9,145 bases of DNA from Rhodospirillales bacterium (GCA_029879665.1 JAOUPW010000044.1:1-9145); one strand, 5' to 3'; numbered from the stretch's first letter, positions 1-6,430 are shown. The notes: generated by a model not told the origin, from the letters alone. Translations and numbers: made by a program.

Positions 1-55
1 CAAAGGTAAGGTGGTCGCCCCAGGATATGCTGGCGATATTCGTACGGACCGTCAT
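1..55 (-). CDS. Possible start of an unidentified gene, cut by the window edge
   Basis: An ATG at 55-53 opens a frame that stays open for 18 codons to the left edge, reading MTVRTNIASISWGDHLTF. It begins 61 bases after the stop of the amidohydrolase gene on the same strand, with no terminator-like hairpin plus T-run between, so it could be the next gene of one transcript. The same frame is closed upstream by a TAA at 100-98. No purine-rich ribosome binding site is visible before the ATG. The fragment is too short to name, and 18 open codons can occur by chance. Confidence 0.4.
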   Translation of the reverse strand, partial: MTVRTNIASISWGDHLTF

Positions 56-116
56 GGCGGGGATATAGGGGGATTGTGCCCGGGGCTCAATCCCGCCTTA
101 TCCCGACGCCACCAAT

Positions 117-1199
117 TCAGGCTTTTGCCATCGCCTCGATGCCAAGCAACTTGGCGGCATTTCCGCCAACCACCAAGGCCTTGTCGCCTTCGCTTAGGCC
201 CTTGACCGTATTGACGTGGCCGACGGGATCGGTTTCCGCCATGTCGTAGGGATAGTCGGTGCCGAGCACGACATGATCGGCACCCCAGGTTTCGATCAAA
301 TAGCGGAGCTGGTGTTCGGTAAACACCACGGTATCGAAATAAAGCTTCTTGATGTATTCCGACGGCGGCTTGCTGATGTTGACTCGGCAATCGTCGCGCA
401 AATGGTAGGGATGGTCGAACCGGCCCGAATAGGCGGGGATATAACCGCCGCCGTGGGCGATGCATATTTTCAGGCCCGGATATTTTTCCAGATAGCCGTC
501 AAACACCAGATGGCCGACGGCCAGCGCCGATTCCAGGGGATGTCCAATCAGGTTGCGGAAATAATGATCATCCATGCGGTCCTTATAGCTGGTGCCGATG
601 GGATGAATGAAAATCAGGACTCCCAGCTCCTCGGCACGGGCGAAAAATTTTTCCAGGCCGGCGCGGGTCAGATCCTGGCCATTGACGTTGGAGGAAATTT
701 CCACACCCTTGAAGCCAAGGTCTTTGACGCAACGCTCCATTTCGGCAACCGCCATGTCCGCATCCTGAAGCGGAATCGTGCCCAAGCCGACAAAACGGTC
801 GGGATGCTGGCCGGTGATTTCCGCGATCCGGTCGTTGACCACTTTGCAGGTACCGCGCGTGAAATCCGCCGGAAAGGCGTAATTATAATGAAATGGAGCC
901 GGCGAGATCGCCTGCACGTCAATTCCTTGACGGTCCATGTCCTTGAGGCGCACCTCGGGTTCGGTCAGCTGAGGAAAAATGGTCTTCTGCTGCTTGCTGT
1001 TGATTTCTGCCGTCAACGGATTGGAATCGACGGACGCGCGGCCTGTGGCCTCCGGCATGATTTCCTGAAGCATCTTGTCGGCTTCCGGAACATGGACGTG
1101 GCAGTGAATATCAACCGTAAAGTGTTTTTTGCCCTGGTTAACCGTGGTCGCATGCCCATGGTCGGAAGCCGGCGCATGATTGGCGCATTTGAATAACAT
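117..1199 (-). CDS. Metal-dependent amidohydrolase, ACMSD-like (amidohydrolase 2 family)
   Basis: This 360-residue protein belongs to the family of 2-amino-3-carboxymuconate-6-semialdehyde decarboxylase (ACMSD) and related cytosolic hydrolases and decarboxylases. These are TIM barrels that use a divalent metal to act on carboxylated aromatic or ring-cleavage products. The expected metal and catalytic residues are present: an HxH pair in DIHCH (H32, H34), H199 in FIHP, H249 in AHGGG and D315 in GTDYPYD. The usual family start lies near residue 29, so there is an extension of about 27 residues containing H8, H14 and H16. No alternative start codon is apparent between it and the HxH motif. The ATG at 1199 has GGAG about 10 bases upstream. 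The exact substrate cannot be read from sequence: no kynurenine-pathway gene is in the window, so it may be a decarboxylase or hydrolase of another aromatic-acid or catabolic route. It is transcribed alone or with the partial gene at the left edge. Confidence 0.88.
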   Translation of the reverse strand: MLFKCANHAPASDHGHATTVNQGKKHFTVDIHCHVHVPEADKMLQEIMPEATGRASVDSNPLTAEINSKQQKTIFPQLTEPEVRLKDMDRQGIDVQAISPAPFHYNYAFPADFTRGTCKVVNDRIAEITGQHPDRFVGLGTIPLQDADMAVAEMERCVKDLGFKGVEISSNVNGQDLTRAGLEKFFARAEELGVLIFIHPIGTSYKDRMDDHYFRNLIGHPLESALAVGHLVFDGYLEKYPGLKICIAHGGGYIPAYSGRFDHPYHLRDDCRVNISKPPSEYIKKLYFDTVVFTEHQLRYLIETWGADHVVLGTDYPYDMAETDPVGHVNTVKGLSEGDKALVVGGNAAKLLGIEAMAKA

Positions 1200-1242
1200 T
1201 GTCGGAAATCTCCGTTACCTGATGAAGTTTGTGAGTTAGAGT

Positions 1243-1271
1243 TTTATATAGAAAGCGGCAATGCCAGCCAA
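1243..1271 (-). promoter_or_regulatory. Putative sigma70 promoter for the amidohydrolase
   Basis: On the minus strand a TTGGCT (1271-1266, four of six matches to TTGACA) is followed after 17 bases by TATAAA (1248-1243, five of six matches to TATAAT). It sits about 45 bases upstream of the amidohydrolase ATG, in the short spacer after the preceding minus-strand gene. This is a pattern match only. Confidence 0.4.
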
Positions 1272-1311
1272 CACCTTTACGACTTCGGCAATTGACAATC
1301 CGCACCGGAAC

Positions 1312-1827
1312 TCAGCCGATCAGGGAATCGATTTCCGACTGATCCATCGGATGTTCGCGGCCATGGATGATCCCGGAAGCGATATCCTGAACCCTTTGGA
1401 TCACCCGTGAAAGGGTTTGCGCATCTTCACGCAGAAGGTCGGCGTTGCCCCCTTTCATATCGGCTTCCAGTCGCTCAAGGCTGACCTTGATCAATTCATC
1501 GAGCTGCCGGATGGTGCGCTCGAAAGGCTTGCGGTACCTTTCCGGCACATGGCCATAGGCTTCCACTGCAAGCGCCGCATCCGCAAAACCACTTTCCCTG
1601 AAATGATCCTGATAGCTTTTCGGCCTCCAGGCTTTCGCTTCTTCCAGCAATTCCGGCATATCCGGGATCATTTCCAGCAGCATCACCACTTCGTTGAAAT
1701 GGTTGAGATAGTCGGTGGCAAGCAGGGTCTGCTCATTGACATTGGTTCCCCGCACCTTTGCTTGAAAAGCCCGGAATTCGTCGGAAACATCTGTAACGTC
1801 GCTGGTAGAAACCGCCTCTGTCGTCAT
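1312..1827 (-). CDS. Conserved-looking helical protein of unknown function with a FliM-like C-terminal motif
   Basis: I do not recognise this 171-residue protein. It is soluble, with no signal peptide or membrane segment, and is rich in Glu, Asp, Leu and Arg. Predicted helices cover roughly residues 34-65 (with the phrase ATDYLNHFNEVVMLLEMIPDM), 75-92 and a long amphipathic stretch at 100-155. The last ten residues, DQSEIDSLIG, resemble the LSQ-x-EIDALL segment at the N-terminus of FliM, which binds phosphorylated CheY; here the motif is at the opposite end of the protein. I chose the ATG at 1827 because GGGAAG lies three bases upstream. An in-frame GTG at 1869 would add 14 residues but has a poorer context. 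The gene stands alone, divergent from cimA across 205 bases and 112 bases before the amidohydrolase. A link to chemotaxis or response-regulator signalling is only a guess from the tail. I am sure it is a gene, because of its consistent coding character and clean boundaries, but not of its role. Confidence 0.8.
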   Translation of the reverse strand: MTTEAVSTSDVTDVSDEFRAFQAKVRGTNVNEQTLLATDYLNHFNEVVMLLEMIPDMPELLEEAKAWRPKSYQDHFRESGFADAALAVEAYGHVPERYRKPFERTIRQLDELIKVSLERLEADMKGGNADLLREDAQTLSRVIQRVQDIASGIIHGREHPMDQSEIDSLIG

Positions 1828-2032
1828 CTTCTTCCCAGATTCTTCCCTGTCGATTGCCCAATCCGCCACCCGGACAGATGCCCGTGAACCTCGGATATTT
1901 ACATTTTAACTATCTTTTACAAGGTGGTAACCCCTTCTAATCTGTCCTGGAAGCCTTGGAAACCCTTGTAACCCGCGCTTTCTTTCGGCATTCTCGCCCA
2001 TTCTTCTGGGAAAACTAGGATATTCTGGGGCT
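1828..2032. promoter_or_regulatory. Divergent promoter region between the unknown gene and cimA
   Basis: This 205-base AT-richer spacer must hold the promoters of both flanking genes. On the minus strand TTACCA followed after 16 bases by TAAAAT is a weak candidate. No convincing plus-strand promoter was found. An 8-base inverted repeat, TTACAAGG at 1917-1924 and CCTTGTAA at 1964-1971, lies inside it and could be an operator or RNA stem. A 20-codon reading frame starts at ATG 1878 and is discussed under findings. Confidence 0.4.
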
Positions 2033-3634
2033 ATGGGCGACAAACGCGTATATTTTTACGATTCCACTCTGCGCGACGGGGCGCAGACCCAGGGGATCGA
2101 TTTCAGCGCCGCCGACAAGGTGACCATTTCCCGCGAGCTGGATCGGGTCGGGATCGATTATGTGGAAGGCGGCTGGCCGGGATCCAATCCCACCGATGAC
2201 GCCTTTTTCGCCGACCTCCCGGCTTGCAAAAGGACACGGCTGGCGGCATTCGGCATGACCCGACGGGCCGGACGCAGCGCCGATAACGACCCCGGTCTCA
2301 ACGCCCTGACCGGTGCCGGAACCGATGTCATCACGATTTTCGGCAAGACCTGGGACTTCCACGTCAAGGTGGCCCTCGACATCGGACTCGATGAAAATAT
2401 CGCGATGATCGCCGACAGTATCCGTCATGCGGCGGGGAACGTCGCCGAAGCCATTTTCGACGCCGAACATTTTTTCGACGGTTACAAGGAAAATCAGAAT
2501 TACGCCCTTCAGTGCATCAAGGCCGCGCATGATGCCGGCGCCCGCTGGGTGGTGTTGTGCGACACCAATGGCGGCACCCTTCCCCACGAAGTGGAACGCA
2601 TCGTCAAGGAAGTTTCAGAACATATTCCCGGCGATCATCTGGGGATTCACTGCCACGACGATACCGGCAATGCCGTCGCCAACAGTTTGGCCGCGGTCCG
2701 CTCCGGCGCCCGTCACGTTCAGGGAACCCTGAACGGCTTGGGCGAGCGTTGCGGCAACGCGAATCTGGTTTCCATTATTCCTTCGCTGGTTTTGAAAATG
2801 GGATATGAAACGAACATGTCGCCCGATGACATGCGTCAGTTGACCCATCTTTCGCGGCTGGTGGATGAACATCTCAACCGGGCACCCAATCGAGGGGCAC
2901 CCTATGTCGGTGAATCGGCTTTTGCCCACAAGGGTGGCGTTCATGTTTCGGCGGTGGAAAAAGACCCCCGTTCCTACGAACACATCGAACCGGACCTGGT
3001 CGGCAACCGTCGGCACATCGTTGTTTCCGATCAATCGGGACGATCCAATATTCTCGCCCGGTTTCGGGAAATCGGGCTCGTTATCGATCCCCTGGATCCC
3101 AACATCGCGAAACTGGTGGAAACGGTCAAGGAACAGGAATTCAACGGCTATGCCTATGATGGCGCCGAAGCCAGTTTCGAACTGCTGGCCCGCCGCGCCC
3201 TTGGCGAAGTGCCCGATTATTTCCATTGCTCCAGCTTCCGGGTTATCGACGAACGCCGCTGGAACGCCAAGGGGGAATTGATCACCCTTTCGGAAGCCAC
3301 CGTCAAGGTTGCCCTGTCGACCGGCGAGTACATGACCGTGGCGGAAGGAAACGGCCCGGTGAACGCACTGGATGCGGCGTTGCGCAAGGTGCTGATCCCG
3401 GTTTATCCGCAATTGGAAGACCTGCGCCTGGTCGATTACAAGGTGCGCATCCTGACCCCCGGCGAAGGAACCCGCGCCGTCACCCGGGTGATGATCGAAT
3501 CCGCGGATAGTCACGGTGAACTATGGTCAACGGTCGGAGTCTCGGCCAACATTATCGACGCTTCATATAACGCGCTTCGCGACAGCATCATCTTTAAGCT
3601 TTACCGCGACGGCGCCAACCCCGTCGCCGCCTGA
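2033..3634 (+). CDS. cimA: Citramalate synthase (CimA type)
   Basis: The enzyme condenses acetyl-CoA with pyruvate to (R)-citramalate, the first step of the threonine-independent route to 2-oxobutyrate and isoleucine, in the cytosol. The 533 residues match the long CimA class and have the layout of the isopropylmalate/citramalate synthase family. The N-terminal TIM barrel starts with DSTLRDGAQT (catalytic R14, metal ligand D15). It also carries HCHDD (H206, H208 as metal ligands) and GERCGNAN (N242). VYFYDSTLRDGAQTQGIDFS and VEGGWPGSNPTDD near residues 6-56 are typical of CimA rather than LeuA. The C-terminal LeuA-dimer regulatory domain covers about residues 395-525 and includes GNGPVNALDAALRKVL; in the family it binds the end product, so isoleucine inhibition is expected but not shown. 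The start is fixed by the family N-terminus although the ribosome binding site is weak (only GGGG close to the ATG). trmJ follows 22 bases downstream and is probably cotranscribed. Confidence 0.95.
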   Translation: MGDKRVYFYDSTLRDGAQTQGIDFSAADKVTISRELDRVGIDYVEGGWPGSNPTDDAFFADLPACKRTRLAAFGMTRRAGRSADNDPGLNALTGAGTDVITIFGKTWDFHVKVALDIGLDENIAMIADSIRHAAGNVAEAIFDAEHFFDGYKENQNYALQCIKAAHDAGARWVVLCDTNGGTLPHEVERIVKEVSEHIPGDHLGIHCHDDTGNAVANSLAAVRSGARHVQGTLNGLGERCGNANLVSIIPSLVLKMGYETNMSPDDMRQLTHLSRLVDEHLNRAPNRGAPYVGESAFAHKGGVHVSAVEKDPRSYEHIEPDLVGNRRHIVVSDQSGRSNILARFREIGLVIDPLDPNIAKLVETVKEQEFNGYAYDGAEASFELLARRALGEVPDYFHCSSFRVIDERRWNAKGELITLSEATVKVALSTGEYMTVAEGNGPVNALDAALRKVLIPVYPQLEDLRLVDYKVRILTPGEGTRAVTRVMIESADSHGELWSTVGVSANIIDASYNALRDSIIFKLYRDGANPVAA

Positions 3635-3642
3635 AGCAGGCG
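3628..3642 (+). repeat. Short GC-rich hairpin over the cimA stop codon
   Basis: CGCCTG (3628-3633) and CAGGCG (3637-3642) form a perfect 6-base stem with a 3-base loop that contains the last base of the cimA TGA. No T-run follows, so it does not look like a terminator. It lies 14 bases before the trmJ ATG and could affect reinitiation there. Confidence 0.45.
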
Positions 3643-3656
3643 CGGTATTCCCGATC

Positions 3657-4457
3657 ATGGCTGGAACAAAATCTTCCCGTCGCCTCCCCAAATCCCAGGC
3701 CCGGGAGAAAGCCGCCGGCGGCCCCGCCATCATTCTGGTACGGCCGCAGTTGGCGGAAAATATCGGCATGGCAGCACGCTCCATGCTCAATTTCGGGCTT
3801 CTCGACCTGCGTCTGGTCGCGCCCCGCGAAGGATGGCCCAACGAAAAAGCCTTTCCGCCATCCTCCGGTGCCGACGAGGTGCTGAATAGCGCCCGGGTCT
3901 ATCCCACGACGGCAAAAGCCGTCGCCGACCTTCAATTCGTCTATGCCACCTCGGCCCGGGTGCGCGACATGGTCAAGACAGTGGCGACGCCGGAAACCGC
4001 CGCCCGCGATATCCGCACTCAGGCCAATACAGGCAAGAAATGCGGCATCCTGTTCGGTCGGGAATCCAAAGGTCTCGACAATGATGACGTGGCGCTGGCC
4101 GACGCGCTCCTGATGGCCCCCCTGAACCCGGCCTTCAGCTCGCTGAACCTAGCCCAGGCAGTCCTGCTGGTGGGATACGAATGGTATCGCTCGGCGGATA
4201 ATACGCCGGACAAAACCTTGCCCATCCCCAAGGATACCCGGCCCGCCAACAAGGAAGAGCTGGTCCAGTTGTTCGAACACCTGGAACGAGAGCTGGATGC
4301 CTGCGGATTTCTCAGGGTCAAGGAAAAGCGGCCGATCATGGTGCGCAACCTGCGCAACATTTTTCAGCGTGCCCAACTGACGGAACAAGAAGTCCGTACC
4401 CTTAGAGGCGTGATCAAGAGTCTGGCGGAATTCCCGAGAAACAGGAAAAAGGAATAG
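3657..4457 (+). CDS. trmJ: TrmJ-type tRNA (cytidine/uridine-2'-O)-methyltransferase
   Basis: This 266-residue protein is a SPOUT-superfamily RNA ribose methyltransferase that uses S-adenosylmethionine. TrmJ members methylate the 2'-O of position 32 in the anticodon loop of several tRNAs. The three SPOUT motifs are visible. Motif 1 is VRPQLAENIGMAARSM (N35, G37 and probable catalytic R41). Motif 2 is ILFGRESKGLD at 131-141. Motif 3, the trefoil-knot segment, is PAFSSLNLAQAVLL at 158-171. The charged C-terminal helix region (about 197-260) fits TrmJ rather than the smaller TrmL. The frame stays open upstream to an ATG at 3516, but the residues it would add overlap cimA and do not look like the family; I prefer the ATG at 3657, 22 bases after cimA. 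The ribosome binding site there is weak, so coupling to cimA translation is plausible. Assignment to TrmJ over a general TrmH-family enzyme rests on overall sequence resemblance. Confidence 0.88.
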   Translation: MAGTKSSRRLPKSQAREKAAGGPAIILVRPQLAENIGMAARSMLNFGLLDLRLVAPREGWPNEKAFPPSSGADEVLNSARVYPTTAKAVADLQFVYATSARVRDMVKTVATPETAARDIRTQANTGKKCGILFGRESKGLDNDDVALADALLMAPLNPAFSSLNLAQAVLLVGYEWYRSADNTPDKTLPIPKDTRPANKEELVQLFEHLERELDACGFLRVKEKRPIMVRNLRNIFQRAQLTEQEVRTLRGVIKSLAEFPRNRKKE

Positions 4458-4462
4458 AGCAC

Positions 4463-4479
4463 TTCCGGTTTGATCGGAA
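4463..4479. repeat. Small inverted repeat downstream of trmJ
   Basis: TTCCG (4463-4467) and CGGAA (4475-4479) flank a 7-base loop, five bases after the trmJ stop. A run of seven T begins only at 4502, too far away for a standard intrinsic terminator. The sequence around it resembles, from memory, palindromic intergenic elements common in alphaproteobacterial genomes. It may help to end the trmJ transcript, but this is uncertain. Confidence 0.4.
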
Positions 4480-4508
4480 TCAGCTGAAATGCCCTGTCTT
4501 GTTTTTTT

Positions 4509-4554
4509 CGCAAATACGTCGTCGCGGACCGATCCGATCCGCTCGGGATTTGCT
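4509..4554. repeat. 46-base palindrome-ended repeat, copy 1
   Basis: This 46-base sequence is repeated without a mismatch 57 bases further on. It ends in complementary arms, GCAAAT near the left end and ATTTGC near the right, and has an inner CGGA / TCCG pair, so each copy can form an imperfect hairpin. It lies in the convergent spacer between trmJ and coq7, straight after the T-run at 4502-4508. Confidence 0.9.
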
Positions 4555-4565
4555 TATTGTTATTC

Positions 4566-4611
4566 CGCAAATACGTCGTCGCGGACCGATCCGATCCGCT
4601 CGGGATTTGCT
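4566..4611. repeat. 46-base palindrome-ended repeat, copy 2
   Basis: This is an exact second copy of the element at 4509-4554, separated from it by 11 AT-rich bases (4555-4565). Its last two bases (4610-4611) supply two of the three bases of the coq7 stop codon, so the element abuts or slightly enters that gene. The layout fits a duplicated small extragenic palindromic element rather than a protein-coding sequence. Confidence 0.9.
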
Positions 4612-5182
4612 AGATCCGTTTCGACAGCCAGATGGCAAGCCGTGACCCGGTCTTGATGGCCGAAGTCAGCAGTTCGTACCCGGGCGCGCCATGGGCGCCG
4701 TGTTCAAGGCCGGCATCCCGGTGTTCCAGTTCTTCCCGGCGGAAGGTTTCGCAGGTTTCCCTCAGTTCCGCTTCATCGTCGTCCAGGTGCGCGACTTGAT
4801 CGGCATAATGTTCATCGATCACTTCCTCGACGGCGACAGTGCACGCCATTGCCGCTTTTTCCCCCATCAGCGCAGTGCCGGCTCCAAGGGCGAACCCGGC
4901 AAGGTGCCAAAGCGGCATCAGAACAGTGGGACGGACCCGGCGTTCGGCGACAATCCGGTTGAAGGTATCCAGATGATTGCGTTCCTGTTCGGCCATGTGG
5001 CGGATCACCGGCCCGGTAGCGCTTTTGCCGAGTACGCTCATCTGCCCTTCGTAGATACGAACGGCGCCGTATTCCCCCGCCTGATCGACCCGGATCATCC
5101 GTTCAATCATGGCTTCGCGGGACAGGTCGCCAGGCATGTGTTGGGGAATCTTTTTCCGCTTTGGCGCGGGTTCCACAGTCAT
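4610..5182 (-). CDS. coq7: 3-demethoxyubiquinol 3-hydroxylase, COQ7 type
   Basis: This 190-residue membrane-associated di-iron enzyme carries out the last ring hydroxylation of ubiquinone synthesis, turning demethoxyubiquinol into the demethyl precursor that is then methylated by UbiG. The ferritin-like ligand set is visible: E37 in DQAGEYGA, E67 and H70 in EQERNHL, E119 or E120 in VAVEEVIDEHY, and E151 and H154 in REELEHRD. A hydrophobic stretch at about 88-118 fits the membrane-contacting region. COQ7 replaces the flavin enzyme UbiF in many alphaproteobacteria. The ATG at 5182 overlaps the dsbB stop as ATGA and has GAGGAAG (5194-5188) five bases upstream, so translation is probably coupled to dsbB. 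The stop codon lies at the edge of a repeated element. Confidence 0.95.
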   Translation of the reverse strand: MTVEPAPKRKKIPQHMPGDLSREAMIERMIRVDQAGEYGAVRIYEGQMSVLGKSATGPVIRHMAEQERNHLDTFNRIVAERRVRPTVLMPLWHLAGFALGAGTALMGEKAAMACTVAVEEVIDEHYADQVAHLDDDEAELRETCETFRREELEHRDAGLEHGAHGAPGYELLTSAIKTGSRLAIWLSKRI

Positions 5183-5676
5183 GACGGCTTCCTCATTTGA
5201 AAGGCCGCGGCCAGGGATGCCACAGCCAGCGCCAGCGAGTATGGCACATTATAAGTCGCCATGGAAATTCCGAGGAATGTCCAGTCCACTTCGTCGCAAG
5301 CCTTGGGCGGCTTGGCCAGCAACGAAGCTTTCATTTGCTCCAGGGTCATGGCACCGCCGCCCGGATCGCCGCAACCGGCGGCCGATACCCACCAGTGCTG
5401 TTCGACGCCGACGTGATAAAAAGCGATTCCGGCGTTGACCAGAAAAGCCACGCCGCAGAGCGCGATCACCACCCCCCGTTTTTCCGGCACGAGGAAGAGT
5501 GCAACAATAGCCAAAGCCCCGGCAACGGCGAAAGGCACCCGCTGGTAGAGACACAAGATGCAGGGTTCAAGCCCAAAAACGTATTGGGCGGCATAGGCCA
5601 GCCCCAGCGACCACACCGCAACGGCGAGGATCGCCCAGGGGGAATATCGAATCAGAAAATGCCGATCGGGAACCAT
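5179..5676 (-). CDS. dsbB: Disulfide bond formation protein DsbB
   Basis: This four-helix inner-membrane protein reoxidises the periplasmic oxidase DsbA and passes the electrons to ubiquinone. With the ATG at 5676 it has 165 residues. The first catalytic pair is CILC (C39, C42) just after the first membrane helix, followed by the family-like LYQRVPF. A second pair, C102 and C127, sits in the periplasmic loop between helices 3 and 4. Helices fall at about 12-34, 44-63, 68-87 and 144-160. An in-frame TTG at 5694 would add six residues and overlap the upstream gene; neither start has a clear ribosome binding site and I prefer the ATG. The gene begins 7 bases after the dedA-like gene and overlaps coq7 by four bases, so all three are likely one operon. 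No dsbA is in the window. Confidence 0.93.
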   Translation of the reverse strand: MVPDRHFLIRYSPWAILAVAVWSLGLAYAAQYVFGLEPCILCLYQRVPFAVAGALAIVALFLVPEKRGVVIALCGVAFLVNAGIAFYHVGVEQHWWVSAAGCGDPGGGAMTLEQMKASLLAKPPKACDEVDWTFLGISMATYNVPYSLALAVASLAAAFQMRKPS

Positions 5677-5683
5677 GGTTTTA

Positions 5684-6265
5684 TTATAGTGCAAATTTTA
5701 TCAGAACAAAGCCGCCAACCAGCAGAACGACAAAAGCAAGAGTGAGTTTGCCCAAGTGTTTTTCGATGAATTCCCGGATGGGGGAACCGAATTTCCACAA
5801 CAGGGCGGCGACCAGGAAAAACCGCGCTCCCCGGGACAGCAATGAGGCCAAGGCGAATGACATGGGGTCCATCCCGGTCACCCCGGAAGCAATGGTGAAT
5901 ATCTTGTAAGGAATGGGGCTAAAGCCGGCGCTGAATACGATCAGCACACCGTTGGCGTTGTACTGTTCGCGGATCCAGATGAATTTTTCCGACGCATTGT
6001 AAAATTCCAGGATGGGTTGGCCCAAGGTTTCGTACAACCCATAGCCGATGCCGTAACCGGCAAGACCGCCCAGGGCCGAGGCAACGGTACAGACGGCGGC
6101 GATACGCCAGGCCCGCGTCCGGGCCGCCAGCACCATGGGAATCAACAGAACATCCGGCGGAATGGGAAAGAACGAACTTTCGGCAAAAGCCACCAGCGCC
6201 AGCGCCCACAGGGCATGGCGGTGTTCGGACAACTTCATGGTCTGATCGTAAAGACGGCGCAACAT
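5684..6265 (-). CDS. DedA-family (YqaA-like) inner-membrane protein
   Basis: This 193-residue integral membrane protein belongs to the DedA/VTT family, in its short YqaA-like branch. Members are implicated in lipid transport, membrane potential and envelope homeostasis. The marks are AESSFFPIPPDVLLIP at 28-43 (E29 and the proline cluster), a glycine-rich helix at about 57-78, GFSPIPYKIFTIASG at 114-128, and SRGARFF at 144-150 with R145 and R148. Further hydrophobic helices lie at about 137-157 and 173-190. The frame extends to a GTG at 6313, but MLRRLYDQTMKLSEHRHALW is the usual family start, so I chose the ATG at 6265. Neither start has a good ribosome binding site. It is the first gene of the cluster with dsbB and coq7. 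Confidence 0.9.
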   Translation of the reverse strand: MLRRLYDQTMKLSEHRHALWALALVAFAESSFFPIPPDVLLIPMVLAARTRAWRIAAVCTVASALGGLAGYGIGYGLYETLGQPILEFYNASEKFIWIREQYNANGVLIVFSAGFSPIPYKIFTIASGVTGMDPMSFALASLLSRGARFFLVAALLWKFGSPIREFIEKHLGKLTLAFVVLLVGGFVLIKFAL

Positions 6266-6317
6266 GGGGGATGGGAGCCTTTGGACGGAGGACAGGGGGA
6301 AGAGGTTTAACACTCCC

Positions 6318-6342
6318 GGTCCGCCGGAGCAATTGCCGGACC
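6318..6342. repeat. GC-rich inverted repeat upstream of the dedA-like gene
   Basis: GGTCCG (6318-6323) and CGGACC (6337-6342) form a perfect 6-base stem around a 13-base loop. The stem can be lengthened by CCGG pairing on the outside if one base is bulged. No T-run follows on either strand. On the minus strand it would be in the leader of the dedA-like gene if transcription starts further upstream. Confidence 0.45.
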
Positions 6343-6385
6343 CGGGCGCCGGATTCGGGCTTCGAACTCAGGCCGCGCCTACCAG

Positions 6386-6413
6386 TTGACCCGGGCTTCG
6401 CCATCCTTATGAT
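6386..6413 (+). promoter_or_regulatory. Putative sigma70 promoter for tRNA-Leu
   Basis: TTGACC (6386-6391) and TATGAT (6408-6413) each match five of six consensus bases and are 16 bases apart. The expected start near 6420 lies about 10 bases before the mature tRNA 5' end, a normal layout for a single tRNA gene. Confidence 0.6.
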
Positions 6414-6430
6414 GGGCCGCGGTTTCACTG

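Noticed and set aside
216..1196. Long plus-strand open frame (326 codons) opposite the amidohydrolase
   Set aside because: It mirrors a gene with clear metal-binding motifs and shows no recognisable domain. Long antisense frames are common in GC-rich coding DNA.
1825..1869. GTG start at 1869 for the unknown helical protein
   Set aside because: The ATG at 1827 has a purine-rich site directly upstream, while the GTG context is poorer. It is not fully excluded.
2615..3514. Long minus-strand open frame (299 codons) opposite cimA
   Set aside because: It lies entirely inside cimA, whose family motifs run across the whole region, and it has no recognisable domain.
3516..3656. Upstream in-frame extension of trmJ to an ATG at 3516
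   Set aside because: The 47 extra residues overlap the end of cimA in another frame and look like a shadow translation. The family-like sequence begins after the ATG at 3657.
4509..4611. CRISPR array
   Set aside because: There are only two repeats, 46 bases long, with an 11-base spacer. The size ratio is wrong and no cas gene is nearby.
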